Shown here piece after piece: positions 8,149 to 17,040 of a stretch of 38,103 bases of DNA; the stretch's first letter is position 1, and each line of letters begins with the position of its first letter. This DNA comes from Ulvibacterium sp039819225. GTDB taxonomy: Bacteria > Bacteroidota > Bacteroidia > Flavobacteriales > Flavobacteriaceae. Made by a program: the position numbers and the translations under genes. The stretch covers positions 1-38,103 of the forward strand of contig JBCBSN010000012.1 in assembly GCA_039819225.1 (NCBI GenBank). The letters run 5' to 3'. The notes beneath the pieces are model-generated. The model was not told the origin of the DNA and made no database searches. It saw nothing but the letters and a program-made list of their open reading frames with translations.

Positions 8149-8979
8149 TTATTTTAAATCGTAAAATTGAACTGCGTTTTGCCCCATAATCGATGCTTGT
8201 TCATCAGGGCTAAGTCCAGAAATGAAATCGGTGGTCAATTCTTTTACTTGGGCATAGGTACCGGCCACCAAACATACGGGCCAATCCGAGCCGAACATCA
8301 ATCTATCCGGGCCAAACGTATTTAGGACCAAGTCCATATAAGGCCGTATTTGCGCCGAGGTCCAAGAGCCATAATCGGCTTCCGTAATCATTCCGGATAA
8401 TTTGCAATAGACGTTCTTACACTTTCCGATTTCCTTCATCAAGGTCGCCCAGCCCTCATAAAAACCTTCCTTGATATAAGGCTTGGCAATATGGTCTACA
8501 ACGAATTTTTGATGGGGAAACCGTTTTACAAATTCCAATGTTGCCCCCAGTTGGTGGGGGAAGATAAGAATGTCATAGGTGTATTCATATTTCTCCAAAA
8601 AAGAGATACCTCTAAGAAAATCGGTCCGCAACAAAAAATTATGATCTTTTTCACCTTGTACAACATGCCGAAACCCTTTCATTTTTTGGTGCCGAGTATA
8701 TTCTTCCAACATTTCATCAATGTTATCGGCCCTTAGATCTACCCATCCCACAACTCCCTTGATAAAGGGATTCTCCTCGGAAAGCTGCAGTAGGAAATCG
8801 TTCTCTTCCAAGGTTTGGTCTGCCTGTACGGCCACACAACCATCTATATCATTAAAGGTATAGACCTTTTCCAAGTCCAAAGGCATAAAATCCCTTCGGA
8901 TAACGGACATAGTATCATCTATCCATTGATGTTTTTGGGGTTGATATTTCCAAAAATGTTGGTGGGCGTCTATAGTCAT
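8149..8979 (-). CDS. Amidohydrolase-family sugar lactonase (L-galactono/L-fuconolactonase-like)
   Basis: The 276-residue product begins at M-T-I-D-A-H-Q-H-F-W; an in-frame TTG at 9036 would add a 19-residue hydrophilic tail and is rejected. The metal motif H6-x-H8 opens the TIM barrel, V-D-H-I-A-K-P lies mid-protein and G-S-D-W-P-V near the C terminus carries the conserved Asp. These match the COG3618 amidohydrolase-2 group, whose studied members open L-fucono-, L-rhamnono- and L-galactono-lactones. It lies between a GH29 gene and the sugar dehydrogenase, so it should hydrolyse the lactone that dehydrogenase makes, in the cytoplasm. Confidence 0.82.
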   Translation of the reverse strand: MTIDAHQHFWKYQPQKHQWIDDTMSVIRRDFMPLDLEKVYTFNDIDGCVAVQADQTLEENDFLLQLSEENPFIKGVVGWVDLRADNIDEMLEEYTRHQKMKGFRHVVQGEKDHNFLLRTDFLRGISFLEKYEYTYDILIFPHQLGATLEFVKRFPHQKFVVDHIAKPYIKEGFYEGWATLMKEIGKCKNVYCKLSGMITEADYGSWTSAQIRPYMDLVLNTFGPDRLMFGSDWPVCLVAGTYAQVKELTTDFISGLSPDEQASIMGQNAVQFYDLK

Positions 8980-9039
8980 TTGGTCATTCTTTTTTTCGCC
9001 TTTAGAAACTAGAAACGATTCTTCGTCTCTGTACAAAAA

Positions 9040-10584
9040 TCACTGCGATATAGTAACCTTGATTACTGTTGCCAATTCCTCTATTTGTTTAGAAGGGGTT
9101 TTTAGAATCAGACCTTTTTCCTCATCATAGCCCCAATCTATTTTTTCATCGCTGCCCATAAAGGAAACTTGTTCTATACTAGGGGCATCCAGGATGTTTT
9201 CCTTCGCAAAGGCCTCCAACACCAGATCCTTATTCGGTTCAACGGTTCCTAGTATAATTCCGTAGATGTTGTAATCCTTGGTAGTATATCGAATATCTTT
9301 ATTGGAGTAGGTAAGCTTCATAAAAGCTTTGTGATTTGCAAAATGTCCGTCGGGTTCCTTGGTAGGACCTTCCCCAAAGGTGTACCAAGCCTCCGTATCA
9401 TAAACGGCCTCACCGTATTTTTTGAGCCAGGCACCCATTTGCAGTAAGCCTTCCTTTTGGTTGTCCGGGATGGTACCATCCGCCTTTGGCGATACATTGA
9501 GGAGCAAAACACCATTCTTGCTTACAATATCGATCAGCATGTGCAGCACATCTTTGGCAGGTTTAACCCCAAGGTCTTCTGTGTAACACCAACTTCCGTT
9601 GCTAATGGTGGCATCCGTCATCCAGGTTTTGGTGCCGATTTTGTTTTTACGCGCTTGTTCCAGATCCTCTACGCTCATGTTCAACGGCAGATCGTGTTGT
9701 TTCCTTACAATCACGACTTCCTGATCTTTATTCGCCGCTTCGTTCAAATAATAGGCTGCAAATTGCTTTCGGTACTGTTCGGGAATATCACCCAAAACAT
9801 AATCAAACCAAATAATATCGGGATGATATTGATCAATAACTTCCTTAAGCTTGCCAAGCCACACCTCCTTATACCACTTTTCATGATTCATGTTACCATA
9901 CATTAGCTGGAGTTTTGGGTCGTTGGAACTTGGGGGCATCCCTTCAAAGTACGGATAATGGCTAATACGGACCTCTTTTCCCAATTCTATACTGCGCTGG
10001 AGATTTTTAGCATGATGAAAAGCGGTAATAAACTTCATCCCCTTTCCCTTAATGGCCTTTTCCAAGTCCCCGGTGATATCGCGTTTTGGTCCTGTATCCA
10101 TAACATCCCAGGGCGTAATTTCACTGTCCCACATAGCATAGCCGTCATGATGTTCCGCAACGGGACCCGCAAATTGAGCACCGGCATCTTTAAAGAGTTG
10201 GGCCCAAGCTTCGGGGTCAAATTTTTCGGCCTTGAACATTGGGGCAAAATCGTGATACCCAAATTCCGAAGGCTCCCCATATTTTTCCACATGGTGCTTG
10301 TAAACCTTATGATCCTTAAAATGCATCCATCTAGGATACCATTCGCTGCTAAAGGCCGGTACCGAATATAGGCCCCAATGAAAATAGATTCCCAATTTGG
10401 AATCCTGGAACCACTCCGGGCTTTCCTTATGATTTCCCAAAGATGCCCAATCTTCCTTGTATTCCTCCTTTTCTATTTCCAAGGCTTCTTTTTGGGCACT
10501 TGGTTTGGACTGTCCCCCCTCACCACAGGACAGGAATAAGACCATGACCAGAAAAGTGGATAGCATTCGAGGTACGTACTTCAT
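9040..10584 (-). CDS. GH29-family alpha-L-fucosidase/alpha-L-galactosidase, lipoprotein
   Basis: The 514-residue product has a lipoprotein signal with lipobox L-F-L-S-C (C20). GH29 motifs are canonical: L-G-I-Y-F-H-W-G (64-71), S-E-W-Y-P-R-W-M (80-87), E-H-H-D-G-Y-A-M-W (144-152), and the probable nucleophile D261 in I-I-W-F-D. A late N-G-V-L-L-L-N-V-S-P-K-A-D-G-T segment is typical. Characterised relatives remove alpha-L-fucose, and some remove alpha-L-galactose, which differs only by a 6-hydroxyl. It is embedded among L-galactose oxidation genes, 60 bases upstream of the lactonase start and 27 bases downstream of uxaB, which favours L-galactose as the product. Confidence 0.88.
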   Translation of the reverse strand: MKYVPRMLSTFLVMVLFLSCGEGGQSKPSAQKEALEIEKEEYKEDWASLGNHKESPEWFQDSKLGIYFHWGLYSVPAFSSEWYPRWMHFKDHKVYKHHVEKYGEPSEFGYHDFAPMFKAEKFDPEAWAQLFKDAGAQFAGPVAEHHDGYAMWDSEITPWDVMDTGPKRDITGDLEKAIKGKGMKFITAFHHAKNLQRSIELGKEVRISHYPYFEGMPPSSNDPKLQLMYGNMNHEKWYKEVWLGKLKEVIDQYHPDIIWFDYVLGDIPEQYRKQFAAYYLNEAANKDQEVVIVRKQHDLPLNMSVEDLEQARKNKIGTKTWMTDATISNGSWCYTEDLGVKPAKDVLHMLIDIVSKNGVLLLNVSPKADGTIPDNQKEGLLQMGAWLKKYGEAVYDTEAWYTFGEGPTKEPDGHFANHKAFMKLTYSNKDIRYTTKDYNIYGIILGTVEPNKDLVLEAFAKENILDAPSIEQVSFMGSDEKIDWGYDEEKGLILKTPSKQIEELATVIKVTISQ

Positions 10585-10611
10585 AATTGAGAGTTAAAAG
10601 TTGATTATTTT

Positions 10612-12042
10612 TTAGATTGATCGTACGGCTTCCCTAAGACCCTTGTTCAAGATTGCATTTACGCCTCTTTCCACCTTTTCCGATAATCCTTTAAACAGGG
10701 TAAGGTCTTCTCCCCAAAATTGGGTGTTGGAAAGGGTGTTCCGTACCGTTTGGGAGATATCGTCCTTCCCCCATTGTTCAGCAAAGAATCCCAAAACTGC
10801 GCTATCGTCCTTCAAAGGGATGGCCTCATTGTTTCTTTTGCCCCTGTAGAACACAATCAAGGCCGCTAACGAAAACAGCAACCGTTCCGGAAGGGCTTTT
10901 TTTCTTTTAATATAGGCCAATAGGGAAGGTAGTACCCGAGTCTTGAATTTAGATATTGAATTCAAGGAAATACTGATTAGCGCATGTTCCAAGTAGGGAT
11001 TTCTAAAGCGATCAAGGACATCATAGGCAAATTGCTCCAATTCCTCCCGAGGAAGATCCAAGGTAGGGATGATCTCCTCAAAAATGGTCTCTTGTAAAAA
11101 ACGGCCCACAACCGGATCCTCCAAAGATTCCCTCACCTTATCTATACCATAGAGATAGGCTACCGGGACCAAACTTGTGTGGGCCCCGTTAAGAATGCGG
11201 ACCTTACGGGTACGATAGGGCTCCATATTGTCCGTAAAGATTACCTTAAGGCCTGCTGCTTCCGCAGGAAATTCCCTTTGTACCGTTTTTGGGCCTTCTA
11301 TCACCCAAAGGTGGAATTGCTCTCCTTCCACCACCAACTTATCCAGGTACCCCAATTCTTTGGTAATGGCATCCATCTTGTCCCTGGGGTATCCGGGCAC
11401 TATTCTGTCTACCAGAGTGTTGCAGAAGATATTCCCATTGTTGATCCAATCCACAAAAGTGCCACCTAGTTTCCAATCCTCAGCATATTGCAAGATTATC
11501 CTTTTGAGATTATCTCCATTTCGATCTATCAATTCACAGGGAATAATGATAAGACCCTCGTTGGGTGAACCAGAAAATATTTGAAAGCGCCTGTAAAGTA
11601 AGGCGGTCAGTTTTGCAGGGAAACTAACGGGAGGAGCATCGCCCAACGCATCTCCATCACGATAGGCTATACCGGCTTCCGTGGTATTGGAAAAAACAAA
11701 ACGCAGATCGGGATTTTCCGCTAGTCTCAGATATGCCTGGTAGTCCTTATAAGGGTCAATGCCCCTTTGGATGCAGTCGATGATTTGGTTTTCGCTTACG
11801 GCCTGTCCTTTCTTAATGCCATTCAAATATACGGTATACAGCCCGCCCTGCTCGTCTAGGAAGGGCACCAAGCCCTGTGCTATGGGTTGTACCACCACCA
11901 CCCCGGCATCAAAATCCGTTTTTTGGTTCATTTCATGGACCATCCAATCGGCAAAGGCCCTTAGAAAATTTCCCTCCCCGAACTGTACAATTTTTTCCGG
12001 ATACCTTTTTTTGGGGAATGTGTCTCTGTTTAATCGCTTCAT
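10612..12042 (-). CDS. uxaB: Tagaturonate reductase (altronate oxidoreductase)
   Basis: The 476-residue product is close to the E. coli UxaB length and belongs to the mannitol dehydrogenase family. Visible features are the N-terminal Rossmann motif V-Q-F-G-E-G-N-F-L-R-A-F (residues about 19-30), F-S-N-T-T-E-A-G-I, I-I-P-C-E-L-I-D-R-N-G, and K-V-R-I-L-N-G-A-H-T-S-L near the middle. It should reduce D-tagaturonate to D-altronate with NADH in the cytoplasm. Together with uxaA and the zinc dehydrogenase upstream it forms the E. coli-type L-galactonate route. No uronate isomerase (UxaC) gene is present in the window, which argues against a hexuronate source of tagaturonate here. Confidence 0.92.
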   Translation of the reverse strand: MKRLNRDTFPKKRYPEKIVQFGEGNFLRAFADWMVHEMNQKTDFDAGVVVVQPIAQGLVPFLDEQGGLYTVYLNGIKKGQAVSENQIIDCIQRGIDPYKDYQAYLRLAENPDLRFVFSNTTEAGIAYRDGDALGDAPPVSFPAKLTALLYRRFQIFSGSPNEGLIIIPCELIDRNGDNLKRIILQYAEDWKLGGTFVDWINNGNIFCNTLVDRIVPGYPRDKMDAITKELGYLDKLVVEGEQFHLWVIEGPKTVQREFPAEAAGLKVIFTDNMEPYRTRKVRILNGAHTSLVPVAYLYGIDKVRESLEDPVVGRFLQETIFEEIIPTLDLPREELEQFAYDVLDRFRNPYLEHALISISLNSISKFKTRVLPSLLAYIKRKKALPERLLFSLAALIVFYRGKRNNEAIPLKDDSAVLGFFAEQWGKDDISQTVRNTLSNTQFWGEDLTLFKGLSEKVERGVNAILNKGLREAVRSI

Positions 12043-12355
12043 TGTTTTTGCTAGGTTGGTTTTCAGTCACATTATCGGGTTACTGAGTTATTAGGTTACC
12101 AAGTTATTGGGGGATTCGTTGATTATTAGGCTCTGATGGTCAATTGTTGATTACATTGAATGGGCTACTTTAAATGGATTTATAGGTTTATAAGTTTGGC
12201 AATTCCATTCTTGTTGTTCCACTTTTCCTTTTTCGCAGTTTGTATTTTCCGAAATCTGAAACCCTTGTTCTGAGCACAGTGGAAAATTGAAACTGCCTGC
12301 CGCTATTGTCCATTGCAACTCGGTTTTAATGGTCGATAGCACTTGATTTCAGGTC
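12043..12355. other. Intergenic spacer between uxaB and uxaA with a short tandem repeat
   Basis: This 313-base stretch has no credible gene. A small minus-strand open frame at 12151-12342 has no recognisable motif. It contains the octamer repeat described at 12072-12111 and otherwise AT-rich unremarkable sequence. I saw no strong terminator or TAnnTTTG promoter box, so whether uxaB is co-transcribed with uxaA is open. Confidence 0.6.
12072..12111. repeat. Five tandem degenerate octamers
   Basis: Five consecutive 8-base units, TTATCGGG, TTACTGAG, TTATTAGG, TTACCAAG and TTATTGGG, share the consensus TTAYYRRG with exact 8-base spacing. Non-coding; function unknown. Confidence 0.75.
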
Positions 12356-14008
12356 TTAAAGCGACATTCCCCTTTTCCAGGGAATAAAATCATCCTGCCC
12401 TAAGCGCATCGCTGCGGGAACAAGCTCCCCACTGGCTACTTGTATTATATATTCCAAGAGTTCTTCGCCTTTGCTTTCTATGGTATCTTCCCCGGTAATG
12501 ATACTACCCGTATTAAAATCGATGATATCCTTCATACGCTCGCTCAAGGTATTGTTACTGGAAACCTTGATGACCGGAGTAATTGGGTTTCCGGTAGGCG
12601 TTCCCAGACCCGTAGTGAAACAGATAACATTACATCCTGATCCGGCAAGCCCAGTGGTGCTTTCCACATCATTTCCCGGGGTACAGAGCAGATTTAATCC
12701 TTTTTTTACCGCTTTTTCCGTGTAGTCCAAAACATCGGTTACCGGAGAACTGCCCCCTTTTTTTGCGGCACCTGCAGATTTCATGGCGTCGGTAATCAAT
12801 CCGTCCTTGATGTTTCCCGGGGAAGGATTGTTCTTAAATCCCGAGCCTAGCGCAACGGCCCTATCGGAATATGCCCGCATGATGTCGGCAAACTTTGTAG
12901 CACTTTCCTGGGTTTCACAGCGGTTGATCAGTTCTTGTTCCACGCCATTGAGTTCAGGGAACTCCGATAAAATGGTAGTGCCCCCGAGGGCTACCAACAA
13001 ATCCGAGGTGTATCCTAAGGCGGGATTTGCCGATATTCCGGAAAAACCATCGGAACCACCACATTCCAGACCCAAGACCAGATGCTGCAAAGGTGCCGGT
13101 TCCCGCTTGGCCTTATTGGCCTGGATCAATCCCAAAAAGGTTTTTTTTACCGCCTCTTCTATAAAGTGTCGCTCGCTCTCACTTTTTTGTTGCTCCAGGA
13201 TATACAAGGGTTTGGAAAAACCGGGACTATTTCTTTCGATGGCCTGCTCCAAAAGCTTTACCTCGGCGTTTTGGCAACCTAAGCTGAGTATGGTTGCGCC
13301 GGCGACATTGGGATTGGTGATGTAACCTGCAAATAGGTTACAAAGCGTATCCGAGTCCAACCGGAAACCTCCGCAGCCCCCATTATGGGTCAAGAATTTT
13401 ATACCATCCACATTGGGAAAAGTACGGTTGCGCTGTATTTCCTCCGGGCTTTTCATAATCCTGGTGGAAAGCAGATCTTCGCCAGAGGCACCTTCCTTGT
13501 ATTTGTTGATCAGCAATTGGGTATCTACTACAAAATCGGTAGTGGTGTGGTAGCCAAGGGCCTTGGATAGGGAAGACTTTAAGACCTCTACGTTACGGTT
13601 TTCGCAAAAGACCATAGGGATGACCAACCAATAGTTGCCGGTGCCCACGCTGCCGTCCGCCCTATGGTATCCGCGAAAGGTACGATTTTTCCAACGCGCT
13701 ATGTTTGGGGGATTCCAGGATACCTTTTCCTCTCCTACGGAATATTCGGAGGAGGCGTGCACCACATTGTCAATGGTGATGGTGTCCCCCTTGGGAATAG
13801 GTTTTACAGCCTTTCCTACCAAAGCTCCGTACATAAAGATTTCGTCGTCCAGGGCAAGGTTTTCGGCAGCAAATTTATGTTTGGCCTTGGTGTCCGAGAC
13901 AAGGGTGATCGTATCCCCGTTGTGTATTACGGAGCTGCCCTTGGGAAGGTCGGTCAGAGCTGCTAAAATGTTATCCTTAGGGTGTATTTGAACAAAAGTA
14001 TTTAACAT
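12356..14008 (-). CDS. uxaA: Altronate dehydratase (UxaA/GarD family)
   Basis: The 550-residue product has an N-terminal SAF-type small domain (residues 1 to about 100) joined to the large UxaA catalytic region, which starts at G-Y-H-R-A-D-G-S-V-G-T. Conserved Cys-containing segments such as T-H-N-G-G-C-G-G, L-G-L-E-C-G-G-S-D-G-F-S-G and L-A-G-S-G-C-N-V are visible. The family converts D-altronate to 2-keto-3-deoxy-D-gluconate. UxaA-type proteins also occur in the Campylobacter jejuni L-fucose locus, where they are thought to act on L-fuconate, so that substrate remains possible. Its start is 27 bases after the stop of the zinc dehydrogenase gene, consistent with co-transcription. Confidence 0.92.
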   Translation of the reverse strand: MLNTFVQIHPKDNILAALTDLPKGSSVIHNGDTITLVSDTKAKHKFAAENLALDDEIFMYGALVGKAVKPIPKGDTITIDNVVHASSEYSVGEEKVSWNPPNIARWKNRTFRGYHRADGSVGTGNYWLVIPMVFCENRNVEVLKSSLSKALGYHTTTDFVVDTQLLINKYKEGASGEDLLSTRIMKSPEEIQRNRTFPNVDGIKFLTHNGGCGGFRLDSDTLCNLFAGYITNPNVAGATILSLGCQNAEVKLLEQAIERNSPGFSKPLYILEQQKSESERHFIEEAVKKTFLGLIQANKAKREPAPLQHLVLGLECGGSDGFSGISANPALGYTSDLLVALGGTTILSEFPELNGVEQELINRCETQESATKFADIMRAYSDRAVALGSGFKNNPSPGNIKDGLITDAMKSAGAAKKGGSSPVTDVLDYTEKAVKKGLNLLCTPGNDVESTTGLAGSGCNVICFTTGLGTPTGNPITPVIKVSSNNTLSERMKDIIDFNTGSIITGEDTIESKGEELLEYIIQVASGELVPAAMRLGQDDFIPWKRGMSL

Positions 14009-14035
14009 GGTATCTTTTTCTATTTTAAACAGCTT

Positions 14036-15049
14036 CTAAAAATCAACGGTAGCCTTGATTACCCCGTTTTGGGGATCCAGCCATTCATCAAAATTAGAAA
14101 TCATTTCGTTGTGGGCCACATTGTGCGTCACAAAGGAATCCATAGGGAATTGGCCGGCCTCCAGAACGGAAATCACATGTTCAAAGTCCTCCAAAGTAGC
14201 ATTCCTGCTACAAAGGATGGAGGTTTCCTTGGCATGTATGGCAGGATGGGTAAAGGTGAGTTTCCCTTTGGAAAGTCCTACCAATACATATCGCCCCCCG
14301 TGTGCCATGAAATCGGGCCCGGATTCAAGGGCCCCTTTATGCCCTGTGGCATCAAAGACTACAGTGGCCATGTCGCCATTGGTAATCGCAGAAATTTTTT
14401 CGACGGCACGTTCGCCGCCCATTACTATATGATCTACCCCTATTTTCTCCTTGGCATAGTCCAATCGTTGCCTGTTCATATCAACGGCAATAACATGGGC
14501 TCCTGCAATTTGTGCGAGTTTCATGATGCCGATTCCAATGGGGCCACAACCCACCACTACAATATATTCTCCTTTTTGCACCTGCGCCCTTCGTATGGCG
14601 TGAGCACCAATGGCAAGGGGTTCCACCACTGCCATTTGGTCGTCGCTTAGATTTTTGGCCGGGATGAGCAAACGCACCGGGACGGTAATTTTTTCTTGCA
14701 TGCCCCCATCGGTATGTATACCCAATACCTGCATTTGTGTGCAACAATTAGGTTTTCCGTTTCTACAGGCAATGCATTTGCCACAATTGATGTAGGGCAT
14801 GATCACCCCATTGTCCCCTGCCTGTATACCCTGGGGGTTCTCGTCTATTTCCAATACTTGGGTGGCCAGTTCGTGGCCCAGAATCCTTGGGTAAGTAAAA
14901 AACGCCTGATTGCCGGTATAGGCATGCAGGTCCGTTCCACAGATTCCCACCTTTTTCACTTTTAACAGTGCTTCCCCCATTTGCCTTTTTGGCTCATCCT
15001 TTTTCTTAAGGATGAATTCACCAGGCTTCTCACAAACAATATAATCCAT
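14036..15049 (-). CDS. Zinc-dependent medium-chain dehydrogenase, probable L-galactonate 5-dehydrogenase
   Basis: The 337-residue product is of the sorbitol/threonine dehydrogenase branch of the MDR superfamily. The catalytic zinc region is C-G-T-D-L-H (Cys about 37) with G-H-E; the structural zinc loop is C-G-K-C-I-A-C followed by a fourth Cys; the Rossmann motif is G-C-G-P-I-G-I-G. E. coli YjjN (LgoD), of similar size, oxidises L-galactonate to D-tagaturonate, exactly the step missing between the lactonase and UxaB here. The assignment to L-galactonate comes from gene context, since MDR sequences alone do not fix the substrate. It lies upstream of uxaA with a strong terminator just before its start. 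Confidence 0.78.
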   Translation of the reverse strand: MDYIVCEKPGEFILKKKDEPKRQMGEALLKVKKVGICGTDLHAYTGNQAFFTYPRILGHELATQVLEIDENPQGIQAGDNGVIMPYINCGKCIACRNGKPNCCTQMQVLGIHTDGGMQEKITVPVRLLIPAKNLSDDQMAVVEPLAIGAHAIRRAQVQKGEYIVVVGCGPIGIGIMKLAQIAGAHVIAVDMNRQRLDYAKEKIGVDHIVMGGERAVEKISAITNGDMATVVFDATGHKGALESGPDFMAHGGRYVLVGLSKGKLTFTHPAIHAKETSILCSRNATLEDFEHVISVLEAGQFPMDSFVTHNVAHNEMISNFDEWLDPQNGVIKATVDF

Positions 15050-15071
15050 GTACCGAACAAAATTTTATTGA

Positions 15072-15098
15072 AAAAAGCGCACCCCAACGGGCGCGCTC
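15072..15098 (-). terminator. Rho-independent terminator after the GH29 gene at 15140-16693
   Basis: On the minus strand, AGCGCGCCC and GGGTGCGCT form a 9-bp stem with one G-T wobble around a GTTG loop, followed by a run of six Ts. It lies 42 bases past the GH29 stop and 22 bases before the next start codon, so it should end or attenuate transcription between the two genes. Confidence 0.8.
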
Positions 15099-15139
15099 CG
15101 AAATTAACAAAACTAACTTAAATCAGCTATTTTCCAATA

Positions 15140-16693
15140 CTATAAACTAATTTCTAGGGTATGTGCAAAATCGCCTGTCTTTTTTCCGAGACCACGGATT
15201 AATAATCCGCTATCGGTTTGGTTGTACTGTAGTTTGGCATCACTTCCCAAGAGGATGATATTCTTTACATCCAAATCTTCCGCATATCCACTATTGGCTC
15301 CCAAGGATTTTATCTCAATGGTTCCCCCGGAAGGCCAATCCAGCAAAATGGCATAGAGTTTTTTTCCTTTTTTGGTGAAACGGATATCCTGGGCCGTATA
15401 ACCCCCATTGGCATTTCGTTCGGACATATATCCACTTTTTTCCTTGGTAGGCCCTTCTCCAAAAACGCTCCAGTACTCCGTATTGTAAATGGCTTCACCG
15501 TTTGTTTCCAGCCATTTGCCTATCTGAAGCAAAGTCTCTTTTTGATCTTGAGGAATGGTACCATCCGGTTTTGGCCCTATGTTTAGCAATAGGTTGCCAT
15601 TTTTGGAAACGATATCCACCAAATCGTCCACAAGGCTGTTGGCGGTTTTAGCCTCCTCATTGGTAACATAACCCCAGGAATTTTTTCCGATGGAAGTGTC
15701 CGTCTGCCATGGAAGCTTGCGGATCCCAGGGAGTTTTCCGCGTTCCAGATCATAGATTACCGTGCCCTCCGGAAAGGCCTCATGATACAGGTTTTTATCG
15801 TTAATGACCACTTCCTTGCCCCATTCCAGCCCTTTATTGTAGTAGTAAGCGGCAATTTTAGGGCGGTATTCCTCGAAATCCGGAATGTCCAAATAAAAAT
15901 CGAACCAAAGAATTTCCGGTTTATAATTGTCTATCAGATCTACGGTCCGGTTCCACCACAACTGTTTAAACTCTTCAGATACCGGTTCGGTAAGGTCTTT
16001 TCCTTTTTTGGAATATAAGTCGGCATATTCCCGCTCTACCGTGTCAAAATGATCTTTTTTGTTGTAAAAGGACCAATTAAAGGCGTAATGGGAAGAGGCC
16101 CCCATAATAAGTCCCTGTTTTCGACCTTCCGCAAAGAGTTCCCCCAAAATATCCCGTTTGGGGCCCATCTGTGCCGCGTTCCATCGTGAGGTATTGGATT
16201 TGTACATGGCAAAACCATCATGATGATCGGCCACGGGAATTACATACTTGGCCCCGGCTTTTTTGAACAGGTCGATCCAGGCCTTGGGGTCGAATTTTTC
16301 CGCCTTGAACTTGGGAATAAAGTCCTTGTATCCGAACTCCTTTTGATCGCCCCATTTCTTTTTATGGTGCAAAAAGATTTCCGTGGGCCCTTCTCCCAAA
16401 GGTTTTAACTGAGCTGAGAAATTGGCCGTGTCCATATACATTAGCCTTGGATACCACTCGGATCCGTAGGCAGGAACGGCGTAGGCTCCCCAATGAATAA
16501 AGATTCCGAATTTTTGGTCGTTGAACCATTCAGGATCTTTATAGTGTTTTTTTATGGATTCCCAATTGGGTTCAAAAATGGCTGTTTTTGAGTTAGCTGA
16601 CACCTGTGCTGTTTTTTTGTCCGTTTTGGAATTGCAGGAGAATAAAAGTAAGGTCGCAGCCCATAAAACAAAAAAGAGTCTTGAAATTATCAT
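15140..16693 (-). CDS. GH29-family alpha-L-fucosidase/alpha-L-galactosidase, lipoprotein
   Basis: The product is 517 residues from the ATG at 16693, which begins M-I-I-S-R-L-F-F and gives a lipobox ending in C20; an upstream in-frame ATG at 16792 would place a hydrophilic stretch before the signal. GH29 motifs are F-G-I-F-I-H-W-G (62-69), S-E-W-Y-P-R-L-M (78-85), D-H-H-D-G-F-A-M-Y (156-164) and the likely nucleophile D265 in I-L-W-F-D. All key positions are canonical except Y for W in the A-M-W motif. It is transcribed divergently from the cobamide methyltransferase operon and followed by its own terminator, so it may be controlled separately from the oxidation genes. Confidence 0.88.
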   Translation of the reverse strand: MIISRLFFVLWAATLLLFSCNSKTDKKTAQVSANSKTAIFEPNWESIKKHYKDPEWFNDQKFGIFIHWGAYAVPAYGSEWYPRLMYMDTANFSAQLKPLGEGPTEIFLHHKKKWGDQKEFGYKDFIPKFKAEKFDPKAWIDLFKKAGAKYVIPVADHHDGFAMYKSNTSRWNAAQMGPKRDILGELFAEGRKQGLIMGASSHYAFNWSFYNKKDHFDTVEREYADLYSKKGKDLTEPVSEEFKQLWWNRTVDLIDNYKPEILWFDFYLDIPDFEEYRPKIAAYYYNKGLEWGKEVVINDKNLYHEAFPEGTVIYDLERGKLPGIRKLPWQTDTSIGKNSWGYVTNEEAKTANSLVDDLVDIVSKNGNLLLNIGPKPDGTIPQDQKETLLQIGKWLETNGEAIYNTEYWSVFGEGPTKEKSGYMSERNANGGYTAQDIRFTKKGKKLYAILLDWPSGGTIEIKSLGANSGYAEDLDVKNIILLGSDAKLQYNQTDSGLLIRGLGKKTGDFAHTLEISL

Positions 16694-17040
16694 ACATCTA
16701 AAGGATTGGTCAATTATGATTGTTATTAATGATTCCAAGATTGGTTTTTTTGCCACAATAGGAAACGTCTTATGGTCTAATGACGGCAACAAATGGTCAT
16801 TTCAACCGGTTTGTCCATTTTTTTATCAGTCCATACCCCTCGGTTTTGGTATAATCTAATGAATAATGGGCTTTCTCAGCCGTACGGAACCTATCCAAGT
16901 GCATTAAATAATGACTAATTATGTTTTCTTTTTTTGAATAATTTGAAATGAATATCAAAATAGTTTAGTATCTAGTTAAGATAAACGTGGATTTTTCTTT
17001 GTTCCAAGGATATCTTTAATGGATTAAAAATGAATTTCTT
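16694..17040. promoter_or_regulatory. Divergent intergenic region between GH29 and the cobamide operon
   Basis: This 347-base AT-rich spacer must hold the promoters for both directions. I found no exact TAnnTTTG box on either strand; the nearest on the plus strand is TAATTTG at 16939-16945, one base short. Around 16791-16820 AAATGG and CCATTT flank the palindrome AACCGGTT, a possible regulator site. No gene is seen here. Confidence 0.5.

Noticed and set aside
12151..12342. Small minus-strand open frame of about 62 residues between uxaB and uxaA
   Set aside because: No recognisable motif, no clear start signal, and located in repeat-bearing non-coding spacer.
5942..15049. Standard L-fucose isomerase/kinase pathway
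   Set aside because: No fucose isomerase, fuculokinase or fuculose-phosphate aldolase genes are present; the enzymes are oxidative.
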